From Paenibacillus amylolyticus (lineage in GTDB: Bacteria; Bacillota; Bacilli; Paenibacillales; Paenibacillaceae), in contig NZ_RIAS01000002.1 of the NCBI RefSeq assembly GCF_003719335.1, forward strand, positions 496,001 through 560,000: 64,000 nucleotides of DNA. Reading direction: 5' to 3'. Positions 51,405 through 59,866 of the stretch are shown one piece after another. The notes below the pieces were generated by a model. That model saw only the letters and a program-made list of their open reading frames with translations, was not told the DNA's origin and did no database searches. The position numbers and the translations under genes are program-made. How positions within the stretch are numbered: the stretch's first letter is position 1; every line of letters begins with the position of its first letter.

Positions 51405-53639
51405 CTATTGAACGGATGCTGCTGGAGGAGTGCTCTCTGTCGTTGGCATTGGTGTAGTCTCTGGCTTGCTCTCAGGCGCTTCAACTTCCTTAGCCGCTTC
51501 CTCCGCTGATGGCTGCTGTGGTTGCTCTGATTGCTGTGCGGCCATCAACTCAGCGACAATGCGATTGGTCGGCTGTGTTATTAACGCATACATGATAGCA
51601 GCCTGTTCCTGGCGAATGAGCGGTTTGCGGGAGAGGAAGTCCGCAGAACCGTCCTCCAGCATTTTAACCTCAGGGCCGTAGATACCCAGCTTCACCATCA
51701 TTTGCACCGCAGGCACAGCCCAGGCATCTGTCTGGCCTGCAAGCTTAACATCTTTAAACAGTTCGCTCGGATATTGCAGTTGCATTGTTCTCCACATCAT
51801 GACCGCTGCTTCCTGCCGAACGATGGCTTGATCCGGTTTGAACTGTTTCTCGTCGGAACCTGCGATCATTCCTATCTCATAACCAAGCTGGATATACCCG
51901 GCTGAGGTATGATTGGCCCAGTCGGTATCAGCAGGCGGAGTTGTTTTGCTAGGTTTGAGCCCGCTCAACTTCAGGATATCTTCGATAAATTCAGCTCGCG
52001 TTACAGTCGTTTTTGGTTGGAAGACTTGGTTAGCGCCATTCTCCAAATATCCGAGGGATTGCAGCCCATGAATCGCTTGAGCATAAGGACTGTTCTTCGG
52101 CACATCTCGGAAACCTACAGCTTTTTGTCCTTTTTTAGCATAACCAAATGGATTGAGATAAGGTTCTCTCATGTAAGTTGTACCGTCTTCGTATGTTTTA
52201 AAGGCTGTAAACTGTCCGGTTAATTCATCTTTGAACAGATTGTCTTCTAGTTGAATCAGCTTACGTTCGCCCAGGAACGGATCACTAATGCTCAACGAAC
52301 TGGACGTTTCGCCGTCAGCTTGCAGTTTGCTGATGATTGTGCTGATACGAAGGTCAGCATACAATCCGTTAAAACGCTTCAGCTCTTCCGCAGATTGCGG
52401 TGTGTATTCCTTGAATTGTACGGGTTTAGCGTACTGCGGGAAGAAGTTTTGAATAAAGGCCGAGTAGAGCAGGCTGCGAAGAGCTCCATTCTGATTATAG
52501 GTCAAGAAGACGCCTGTGTTTTGCTCAGGAATAAAAAATAGATAAGAGCTGTAACCTGTCAGGTCGCCTGCTTTGGTAATTACTTTGGAACTACTCCCTG
52601 CCCCAGTGAGCTGAAATGGTGCTTCGAATCCGTAAGTGGTATCTGGCAGCAGCGGGTGAATGGAAGAGCGATACTGCTCCATACTTTTTACCGTTTCCGG
52701 TTGCAAAATCTGCTGGTTGTCTTTCTTGCCGTCATTCAGGAAAGCAATCATGAACTTACCGATGTCTTCGGCAGTAGACAGCATGCCGCCTTGAGGCAAT
52801 GGATTTGGATCAATGAAGTACAGATCGACCGGCTTGTGTGCTGCATCATAACCAGTGGCAAGCTGTTTCTGGAATTTTTCATTTAGCATAAAACTGCTGT
52901 TGTTCATGCCTAAAGGCTTAAAGATATGCTCTTGCATGTACGTCTCAAACGGCTCGCCGCTGACATTTTCAACAATCAACCCGAGTAGCAAAAACGAGAA
53001 GTTATCATACATGTAGGCGCTACCAGGCTTTCGCACAACAGGAGGCATATGCTGCTCGGCGTAATCCTCCATCGTTATGTACTTGCCTTGGTCTGTGTGG
53101 ATGTCTTCCGGCTGTGGATCACGAATCTCAAACCCGGTGGTGTGTGTCAATAGATGTTCTACGGTTACTGGCGCATCGAATGGATTCTCGAAGTGTAAAC
53201 CCTTCACATAGGTCTGAAAATCAGCCTTCAGGTCGACCTTGCCTTGCTCCACAAGCTGCATGACCGCAGCGGCTGTGAAGGTTTTGGAGACAGAGGCGAC
53301 ACGAAAAGCGGTGTTTTTCGGATCGACAGGTGTTTTTTTGTCCAGATCGGCATGGCCGTAACCTTTTTCTGCAATAACTTGACCATCCTTCACAACGACA
53401 ACAGATGCACCGACGTAATGTGGTTTAGTTTCAGGCGATGCGAAGAACTTATCCAGAAAAGCATTAGCCGATTCGGCATTCAGTGTTACAGGCTGTTTCG
53501 AGCCGTCAGAGACAGGGGCTGTTGCCCCGGTCTGAGCCTGAACCTGGGGAGCGCAGAGGCTGAGAGAAAGAACAAGTGCCATACATGCGCTGGTCAAGGC
53601 ACTCCATTTGGACCGGGTATTTCGATTGAATAAATGCAC
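51405..53639 (-). CDS. Cell-surface beta-lactamase-family serine hydrolase with SLH domains
   Basis: A 744-residue exported protein. Signal peptide to about residue 36 (SLCAPQVQAQ); class C beta-lactamase/transpeptidase-like domain about 55-400 with the catalytic Ser in VASVSKTFTAA (SxxK), YDN in YMYDNFSF, and KAG at ITKAGDLTGYSS where HxG or KTG is usual; a DUF3471-like segment to about 510; three SLH motifs about 515-700 (AIHGLQSLGYLENGANQVFQPKTTVTRAEF is the first); and a Pro/Glu/Thr/Ser-rich tail. SLH motifs bind pyruvylated cell-wall polymer, so the enzyme sits on the wall outside. Substrate is unknown; D-amino-acid peptides or esters are likelier than drugs. AGGAG precedes the ATG. Confidence 0.9.
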   Translation of the reverse strand: MHLFNRNTRSKWSALTSACMALVLSLSLCAPQVQAQTGATAPVSDGSKQPVTLNAESANAFLDKFFASPETKPHYVGASVVVVKDGQVIAEKGYGHADLDKKTPVDPKNTAFRVASVSKTFTAAAVMQLVEQGKVDLKADFQTYVKGLHFENPFDAPVTVEHLLTHTTGFEIRDPQPEDIHTDQGKYITMEDYAEQHMPPVVRKPGSAYMYDNFSFLLLGLIVENVSGEPFETYMQEHIFKPLGMNNSSFMLNEKFQKQLATGYDAAHKPVDLYFIDPNPLPQGGMLSTAEDIGKFMIAFLNDGKKDNQQILQPETVKSMEQYRSSIHPLLPDTTYGFEAPFQLTGAGSSSKVITKAGDLTGYSSYLFFIPEQNTGVFLTYNQNGALRSLLYSAFIQNFFPQYAKPVQFKEYTPQSAEELKRFNGLYADLRISTIISKLQADGETSSSLSISDPFLGERKLIQLEDNLFKDELTGQFTAFKTYEDGTTYMREPYLNPFGYAKKGQKAVGFRDVPKNSPYAQAIHGLQSLGYLENGANQVFQPKTTVTRAEFIEDILKLSGLKPSKTTPPADTDWANHTSAGYIQLGYEIGMIAGSDEKQFKPDQAIVRQEAAVMMWRTMQLQYPSELFKDVKLAGQTDAWAVPAVQMMVKLGIYGPEVKMLEDGSADFLSRKPLIRQEQAAIMYALITQPTNRIVAELMAAQQSEQPQQPSAEEAAKEVEAPESKPETTPMPTTESTPPAASVQ

Positions 53640-53688
53640 ATCATCACTCCTTTAGTCATTTTTACCAAAGTAGGTAGTTCACAGTGTA

Positions 53689-54036
53689 TTACTGCTTCTG
53701 GGCCCGATAAGTTTCACGAAAATAAACGCCGATGTTGATGATCCAGATGACAGACACCAGTATGATCGGGAAAGCGGCAAAGGAAAACAAGATCGAATAT
53801 ACGACTAAAGCTGCCATGCCGACGCCAAGCAGGAGGTTCAACATCTGAAACGAGCGGTAGGCTGCGCGATACACGATCCATTTCTCGCCCTCATCCAGCT
53901 TTTCGAAGTGATTTTTTTGCATGTTGCGGGAGTTCAAGTCCAGTGCGCGATCAGGGAAGTAGCGATTGTAACGTTTGATCGTCACGTTCTGTAACACAAC
54001 GACGACGATGATTACAGAGATGCAGGCGGCGACCAA
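53689..54036 (-). pseudogene. 5'-truncated membrane protein gene (DUF3169-like fragment)
   Basis: The frame codes for about 115 residues from a TTG at 54036: a hydrophobic helix (ISVIIVVVVLQNV), a charged stretch (NMQKNHFEKLDEGEKWIVYRAAYRSFQ) and two more helices. The pattern recalls the C-terminal half of DUF3169 proteins. No ATG or GTG start and no ribosome site exist; the frame is open back to a stop at about 54131, inside the end of the upstream hydrolase gene. It looks like a gene that lost its 5' half, though a TTG-started short protein cannot be excluded. Confidence 0.5.
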
Positions 54037-54119
54037 ATTTCCAAGCGTAAACAGATTTGTAGACTTGGGTAAGTCTCTGCTCGATGGAAGTAGGGACAGC
54101 TTGTCATTTCGTGTTTGGT

Positions 54120-55640
54120 TTATTTTTTTTCAGATTCAGGAAGTCTGGTGAATACAATCGGATTAGCATTCGGTTCTAATACGAAAGGGACGGAGACCGA
54201 TGAAGCAACCTGCTCCTCGTTTACCTTGAATGTACAATCCAGATTCCAACCAAAATGGGCCAATGAGACGGAGAAACAATCCTTTCCGACATACTGCAGT
54301 GGCATATCAATGTCGTTCAGTCTCGTCTGTAAACCGTCATCGGTCTCATGTACAAGCAAATCCCCATAGCCTGGGTGGTTGTAGACTCCCGTATATACAG
54401 AGACCGGTCGATCAAGATGCTGAACAGATGGTGATTCCTCATGTTGATCTTTTTGTTGCTGTTGATCAACGTGTTCCTCAACTTCCGCATGTTCTCCTTG
54501 TCCCATGAGTCCCAAAAAAGTAGAAGTCCAGTCAGTGGGCTCCAATCCAAGTAGACGATCCATGATATAAAAGGCAACCGTATAGGGAATGACACTTCCG
54601 TTGGTATTACTCAAAACGACGATTCCAATCTCTTCATCCGGCAAGAGGGCAACCTGTGAGGCAAAACCATCGATAGCTCCGCCGTGATGAATCATCGAAT
54701 GTCCGCGGTAAGGCTCAATAATCCAGCCGAGGCCGTATGCACTTATAGGCAACTCTTTGCTAAGGAATGGCGACTCACAAGCCATCTGTGGACTGTGCAT
54801 CTCGGTCATCTGCTCTTTGGAAACGAGAGTTTTGCCTTTCCATATTCCTTGCTGTACCTGAAATTGAAGCCAGGCTGTCATATCCGTGAGGTTACTGTTG
54901 ATTGACCCTGAAGGGCCAATGGCATTAACAGAGCGGAAAGGAATTCTCACCTTTTGCTCCCCTTGATTTGTGTAAGGGAAGGCGTAATTGGATTGTTGCT
55001 GCATTTTCTCCACGGAAAAGAGACTAGCATTCATCTCGAGCGGGTTAAACAATGTTTCTTGAACAACTTGCTCCCAAGATGTTCCTTTGAGATGACCAAT
55101 CAGATAACCAGCAGCCATATAAACGATATTCTGATACTGCCATTTGTTACGGAAGTCTTGATTTGGTTCCAGATGACGTAAGTTAAAGACGAGTTCTTCC
55201 CTAGAACGTGGAGAGTTGTACCAGACCATTTCATGTCTGGGCAGACCTGAGCGATGACATAGCATGTCCCGGATGGTGAGGCGTTCCGTCGCAACGGAAT
55301 CACACATTTTGAATTCTGGCAAATAGGTTTTGACTGGAACGTCCCAATCCAGTAGTCCCTCATCCACAAGTTGTGCCGCCGCTGCTGCTGTGAACGATTT
55401 GGTACTAGAGCCGATGGCGAATAACGTGTCTGGTGTGACCTCAAGTCCTGCCTCCAAATCGCGATAGCCGTATCCTTTATTCCAGACGACCTGATCCTTA
55501 TGAACAATTGCGACTGCTGTACCTACGCCGTTCCATTGTTCAAGTTGGCTGGTGATGAATTCATCCAATCCCTGTAGTTTGGACTGAAGCGATGCAGTTG
55601 CAGTAATCGTTGAAGTTGAAGTTGAATTTGAATTTGTCAT
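54120..55640 (-). CDS. Beta-lactamase-family serine hydrolase, cytoplasmic
   Basis: A 506-residue serine hydrolase. Catalytic SxxK in AIGSSTKSFTAA, YxN in WQYQNIVYMAAG, and the third motif HHGG in SMIHHGGAIDGF are complete. A C-terminal DUF3471-like domain follows after a Gln/Glu-rich linker (about residues 400-425). The N-terminus is a Ser/Thr/Asn-rich stretch without a signal peptide, so it seems cytoplasmic. ATG 55640 follows GGAGGGG by six bases. GATAATCGTTATC (55675-55687) upstream resembles a weak Fur site. It shares orientation and fold with the SLH-bearing enzyme downstream. Confidence 0.88.
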   Translation of the reverse strand: MTNSNSTSTSTITATASLQSKLQGLDEFITSQLEQWNGVGTAVAIVHKDQVVWNKGYGYRDLEAGLEVTPDTLFAIGSSTKSFTAAAAAQLVDEGLLDWDVPVKTYLPEFKMCDSVATERLTIRDMLCHRSGLPRHEMVWYNSPRSREELVFNLRHLEPNQDFRNKWQYQNIVYMAAGYLIGHLKGTSWEQVVQETLFNPLEMNASLFSVEKMQQQSNYAFPYTNQGEQKVRIPFRSVNAIGPSGSINSNLTDMTAWLQFQVQQGIWKGKTLVSKEQMTEMHSPQMACESPFLSKELPISAYGLGWIIEPYRGHSMIHHGGAIDGFASQVALLPDEEIGIVVLSNTNGSVIPYTVAFYIMDRLLGLEPTDWTSTFLGLMGQGEHAEVEEHVDQQQQKDQHEESPSVQHLDRPVSVYTGVYNHPGYGDLLVHETDDGLQTRLNDIDMPLQYVGKDCFSVSLAHFGWNLDCTFKVNEEQVASSVSVPFVLEPNANPIVFTRLPESEKK

Positions 55641-55842
55641 GTAAGTCCCCTCCAAAACGCTTTGATATTCCAGAGATAATCGTTATCGGTTAATGAGATG
55701 ATCTAGATGGATGAATGTAAAAAGCTGATTAATGATAGGTGCATTGGATTTTAGTATCCCTTATATGGATGGTATTGGCATCCTACTCGAGACTGATTTA
55801 CTTTTCTAAAACAGTTTCATGCTATGCTTGTCAAACTAGTCC

Positions 55843-55871
55843 GCATATATCGAACAAGTCCCTCATAACAT
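55843..55871 (+). promoter_or_regulatory. Candidate sigma-E promoter of the ydcC-like gene
   Basis: GCATATAT (55843-55850), 13 bases, CATAACAT (55864-55871). This fits the sigma-E pattern well in the -35 and in six of eight -10 positions; B. subtilis ydcC is a sigma-E gene. Confidence 0.45.
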
Positions 55872-55943
55872 GTACTAATCAAGTAGGGGTTCTGCTGTAC
55901 GCACAATCCTGAAGTGAAAACATGTGCTAAAGGGGATGATGTC

Positions 55944-57167
55944 ATGCGCCGAATATCATGGATGCTTGCCATGGTATTGGTCTTATCGGCCTTACTTGCC
56001 GCCTGCGGGAAGAAGGATGCGGCAGCTGTGGTCAAAGATCTGAACGAAGTCGTTGGAGAGATGGAAAGTTATCAGGGAGCAGGCGTTATGACGTTGCATA
56101 CCGGAGAAACACCGCAGCAGTACAAGGTCGAGGTATGGCATCAGAAGCCTTCGTATTACCGCATTGCGTTAACCAATGCCAAGAAGGATGTTACGCAAAT
56201 CGTTCTTCGTAATGATGAAGGTGTGTTTGTACTCACGCCGAGTCAGAATAAAAGCTTCCGCTTCCAAAGTGACTGGCCAGATAACCAGGGTCAGGTTTAC
56301 TTGTATGAAACGTTGATCCGAAGCATTACAGGGGATACAACCCGTCAGTTTGCAGATGAAAAGGAAAGTTATGTATTTGATGTTGCTGCCAACTACAATA
56401 CACATGCTCTTGTAAGACAGAAAATCTGGCTGAACAAGAGTGATTACGCGCCAAAACAAGTGGAGGTATCCGACTCCAACGCCAATGTGGTGGTGGACGT
56501 GAAGTTTGACAGTTTCAAATTCGGAGCTGAATTTGGAAAAGATGCCTTTGACATGCAGCGGAACATGACGGCTGCAACCGAAGAAGGAAATAAGACAGGC
56601 ACTGATGCTGGTGCGGCTCCAGCGGAGAAAACGGATGATGCAGGAGCACAGCAACCTGCCAATCCTCAGGCTGCGCCAGGCTCCGAGGGAACCGAGGGAG
56701 CTGTTGATGGGCAGACCGGTGTAAGTGAGGGCACAAATCAACAAGGAACACAAGGAGCAGAAGGTTCAGAAGGGGCAGCAAGTGGACAGGGCACCGAAGA
56801 ACCTACCGCGGCTGAACCGCAAGAAGCAGACAGCTTTGGTGTCATTCAACCGACATATGCTCCGGAAGGTGTCAAGCTGAAGGATGATCAGATTCTGGAG
56901 GAATCCGGTGATTATTCCGTACTGCTGCGGTATGAGGGCACCTATAATTACACCATATTTGAAGCAAGACCTCAGGATCGTGCTGTATCCCTTGCCCCTT
57001 CCCGTCTGGTTGATCTTGGGTTTACAGCAGGTATGATTAGCGGAGATGCCTTGCAGACGCTGACCTGGACTTCTGATGGCGTGGAATACCGGATTACAAG
57101 CGCGGATCTGCCTGAGAATGAAATGGTACGTATAGCGACCTCCATGCAGGAAGAGTCAGGTAAATAA
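55944..57167 (+). CDS. ydcC: Sporulation lipoprotein YdcC-like (LolA-fold/GerS-type)
   Basis: A 407-residue lipoprotein. Lipobox LAAC (Cys about residue 21), then a LolA-like domain (about 40-215: VKDLNEVVGEMESYQGAGVMTLHT, YKVEVWHQKPSYYRIAL, KIWLNKSDYAPKQVEVSD). A long Ala/Gly/Glu/Gln/Thr-rich low-complexity linker (about 215-305) separates it from a DUF4367-like C-terminal domain (about 310-407). It is next to alr-ndoAI-ndoA, exactly as ydcC is in Bacillus. The linker makes it longer than B. subtilis YdcC (about 350). AAAGGGG precedes ATG 55944. A terminator follows at 57209. Confidence 0.85.
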   Translation: MRRISWMLAMVLVLSALLAACGKKDAAAVVKDLNEVVGEMESYQGAGVMTLHTGETPQQYKVEVWHQKPSYYRIALTNAKKDVTQIVLRNDEGVFVLTPSQNKSFRFQSDWPDNQGQVYLYETLIRSITGDTTRQFADEKESYVFDVAANYNTHALVRQKIWLNKSDYAPKQVEVSDSNANVVVDVKFDSFKFGAEFGKDAFDMQRNMTAATEEGNKTGTDAGAAPAEKTDDAGAQQPANPQAAPGSEGTEGAVDGQTGVSEGTNQQGTQGAEGSEGAASGQGTEEPTAAEPQEADSFGVIQPTYAPEGVKLKDDQILEESGDYSVLLRYEGTYNYTIFEARPQDRAVSLAPSRLVDLGFTAGMISGDALQTLTWTSDGVEYRITSADLPENEMVRIATSMQEESGK

Positions 57168-57208
57168 AACGAGAACGCATAGCTGTTCTATCCCAAGGAA
57201 TGCTATAG

Positions 57209-57246
57209 AGCATCGGAGAATTCAATTCTCCGGTGCTTTATCTATT
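57209..57246 (+). terminator. Terminator after the ydcC-like gene
   Basis: AGCATCGGAGAAT (57209-57221) and ATTCTCCGGTGCT (57225-57237), then TTATCTATTTTT. The rest of 57168-57547 shows no gene or clear promoter. Confidence 0.8.
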
Positions 57247-57547
57247 TTTACAGTGCAGAAGAACATGCCGAGTTCAGTCTAAAAATACAAAATACGCTTC
57301 TATGCGGAGAGAACCGGGTAATAAGCTGATGTAAGCAAGTTATATACAGCTGTATGTTGAAGACCCAACCGGACTGGAATAACTGTGCTTATCGGCCGTC
57401 TTCTGCACTTGATTATGGTTCTCTGCAGGCTCCTACAGCATATGATGTGAGAAGCGAAATTTCTGCATATTTGACAGTGACATGCTGGAGCATTACGATG
57501 GAGTCTGACGTGAGCCGGATTAAGAAGATTAGAGAAGGTGACTTAAC

Positions 57548-58735
57548 GTGCAAGGACAATATAGGCCGACCCAGGCGGAGATTAATCTGGACCATCTGCG
57601 AGGCAACGTAACCGCTTTTCGTGAGGTGTTGCCTCAGGGTACGAGATTTCTCGCTTGCGTAAAGGCTAACGCTTACGGGCATGGAGCAGTAGAGACAGCC
57701 AGAGAATTGGAACGAGTGGGCGTGGATTACTTAAGTGTAGCGTTTCTCGACGAAGCTCTTGAACTGCGTCTGCACGGCATTACAAGCCCGATTCTGGTAT
57801 TGGGGTATACGCCGCCTGAAGGAGTCGCTGTAGCGTGGCAACATGATGTGACGATTACATTGTTTAGCAGAGAAGTGCTGGAGGCTATTAAACAGGTGAA
57901 TCCAGGCACATTTGCAAATCAGTTGAAAGTTCACATCAAAATCGACAGTGGCATGGGCAGATTGGGTCTGTTACCTGGCAAAGAGGCCATTGACTTTATA
58001 CAAGAGGTGTCCTCACTTAATCAGGTAATGCTGGAAGGCATGTTTACTCACTATGCCAAAGCAGATGAAAAAGACAAGACCTATACCCTGGAACAGTATC
58101 GACGGTTTCAGAGCGTTACAGAGACGCTTCGGAATCAGGGATGTGTCATCCCGATTATACATACGGCGAACAGTGCCGCTGCCATTGATACACCTGAATT
58201 ATCCTATGATATGGTACGTGTGGGCATAAGTCTGTATGGATTGTATCCTTCGGTAGAGGTGAATCACCAGGTAGTGAAGCTGCTCCCGGTAATGACACTG
58301 AAGACAAAAGCGGTTCTGGTCAAAACACTGCCGTCCCATTGGGGAGTCAGTTATGGAACCCGTTATTTTACACAGGAAAATGAACGAATAGCGACCTTGC
58401 CTATCGGCTATGCAGACGGATTTTCAAGAATGCTGACAGGAAAAGCACAAGTGCTTGTACGTGGCCGCCGCGTTCCTGTCGTCGGTACGATCTGCATGGA
58501 TCAGTGTATGGTGTCGCTACAATCTTTCGCAGAAGAAGCGGAAGCAATTCAAGCCGGCGAAGAGGTTGTTCTCATCGGTCACCAGTCCGGCGGTGTAATT
58601 ACTGCTGGTGAGGTGGCAGACCAGCTCGGTACGATTCACTATGAAGTGATCTGCATGATGGCACATCGCATTCCTCGGGTCTATACCCGGGGGGGAGAGG
58701 TAGTCGCCAGAATCAATCCCCTTTTGACAACGTAA
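57548..58735 (+). CDS. alr: Alanine racemase
   Basis: A 395-residue PLP enzyme that makes D-alanine for the cell wall. The PLP lysine is in ACVKANAYGHGA (about residue 39), KIDSGMGRLG, HTANSAAAID, the catalytic Tyr region GVSYGTRYFT (about 270) and GTICMDQCMV are present. GTG at 57548 is the start, with GAAGGTG seven bases ahead. It precedes the ndoAI-ndoA toxin-antitoxin pair, the standard Firmicute order. Confidence 0.96.
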   Translation: MQGQYRPTQAEINLDHLRGNVTAFREVLPQGTRFLACVKANAYGHGAVETARELERVGVDYLSVAFLDEALELRLHGITSPILVLGYTPPEGVAVAWQHDVTITLFSREVLEAIKQVNPGTFANQLKVHIKIDSGMGRLGLLPGKEAIDFIQEVSSLNQVMLEGMFTHYAKADEKDKTYTLEQYRRFQSVTETLRNQGCVIPIIHTANSAAAIDTPELSYDMVRVGISLYGLYPSVEVNHQVVKLLPVMTLKTKAVLVKTLPSHWGVSYGTRYFTQENERIATLPIGYADGFSRMLTGKAQVLVRGRRVPVVGTICMDQCMVSLQSFAEEAEAIQAGEEVVLIGHQSGGVITAGEVADQLGTIHYEVICMMAHRIPRVYTRGGEVVARINPLLTT

Positions 58736-58994
58736 TTCGCAAATTGGACACGATTCCCAGCAAAGTTTTTTTCAGAACAGAAGGAATACTGTCGCAGCAT
58801 CTCGAAATATGTACGATGTCAGGAATTAAATCCTGAAATGTGATGTTTAGTCTGTACGAATAATGATTCCCGTGTTTATAATGGAGTACAGCATACTTGA
58901 TATACGCGGGGCATATATATTCCTTTGTATAAAAGTTCTGGAAAAGCGTAATACTGGTTCACAATGGCGAAAGGTTTGTGGGGGTGGAAGAAAG

Positions 58995-59276
58995 GTGGCC
59001 AACTTGCAGAACACCAAGCGGATTATGATCAGTTTGCCTGATTATCTTTTGCAGGAAGTGGATGGCATCGTAGCGCTGGAGAATTCCAACCGCAGCGAAT
59101 TGATTAGGCAAGCAATGAAGCTGTACTTGACGGAGCGGAAGAAACGTTACATCCGTGAATCAATGCAGCGTGGGTACATGGAGATGGCGAAGATTAACCT
59201 GACCATGGCATCCGAAGCCTTTCACGCGGAGGAAGATGCGGACAGCACTCTGGACCGCTTAGTTAGCGGGGTGTAG
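58995..59276 (+). CDS. ndoAI: Antitoxin EndoAI (NdoAI, MazE-like)
   Basis: A 93-residue ribbon-helix-helix antitoxin. KRIMISLPDYLLQEVDGIVALENSNRSELIRQAMKLYL is the RHH domain; MQRGYMEMAKINLTMASEAFHAEED is the toxin-neutralising tail. B. subtilis EndoAI is also 93 residues. The start is GTG at 58995, seven bases after GGTGG; the frame is open 44 codons upstream without family similarity. TATAAT at 58877-58882 may be its promoter. Three bases separate it from ndoA. Confidence 0.93.
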   Translation: MANLQNTKRIMISLPDYLLQEVDGIVALENSNRSELIRQAMKLYLTERKKRYIRESMQRGYMEMAKINLTMASEAFHAEEDADSTLDRLVSGV

Positions 59277-59279
59277 ACA

Positions 59280-59630
59280 GTGATCGTAAAACGTGGTGAC
59301 GTTTTTTTTGCGGATCTTTCTCCCGTTGTCGGTTCTGAGCAAGGTGGCGTCAGGCCGGTTCTGGTCATCCAGAACGATATCGGCAACCGGTTCAGTCCAA
59401 CTTGTATCGTGGCGGCTATTACCGCCCAGATTCAGAAGGCAAAGCTGCCGACGCACGTCGAGATTGATGCGGCGGCGCATGGCTTTGACCGGGACTCGGT
59501 AATTTTGCTCGAACAGATTCGGACGATTGATAAGCAGAGGCTGACCGACAAGATTACGCATTTGGACGAGGAGACCATGAAACTGGTCAACGAGGCCTTG
59601 CAGATCAGCCTGGGCTTAATCGATTTTTAA
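59280..59630 (+). CDS. ndoA: mRNA interferase EndoA (NdoA, MazF family)
   Basis: A 116-residue endoribonuclease, known in Bacillus to cleave UACAU in [57 protein letters not shown], and [18 protein letters not shown] are near-invariant in this family. GTG start at 59280 with GGGGTG upstream, three bases after the antitoxin. Terminator at 59722. Confidence 0.97.
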   Translation: MIVKRGDVFFADLSPVVGSEQGGVRPVLVIQNDIGNRFSPTCIVAAITAQIQKAKLPTHVEIDAAAHGFDRDSVILLEQIRTIDKQRLTDKITHLDEETMKLVNEALQISLGLIDF

Positions 59631-59721
59631 GGCTACAGAACGGTAGTTTATTCGTTGATGTGCCTGTCCGTTGACAACGGATGTTCCTGGAAGGGAACAC
59701 ACAATTTCAGAATGTTACCTT

Positions 59722-59764
59722 AAGAGCGTACGATACCTATATGGGTGTTGTGCGCTCTTTTGGC
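59722..59764 (+). terminator. Terminator after ndoAI-ndoA
   Basis: AAGAGCGTAC pairs with GTGCGCTCTT and is followed by TTT; an inner ATACC/GGTGT stem adds stability. Confidence 0.8.
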
Positions 59765-59866
59765 TAAGACTTGGTGAAAGCGTAGAACAATGCTGATCTT
59801 TTCGTTATAATGGAACCTGAGAAACCGTTTACCCGAAAGACCTATATAGATAGATGGAGGAGACAT

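Noticed and set aside
55675..55687. GATAATCGTTATC as a Fur box upstream of the second serine hydrolase
   Set aside because: Palindromic, but shorter and weaker than the two clear Fur boxes in the window; kept only as a remark.
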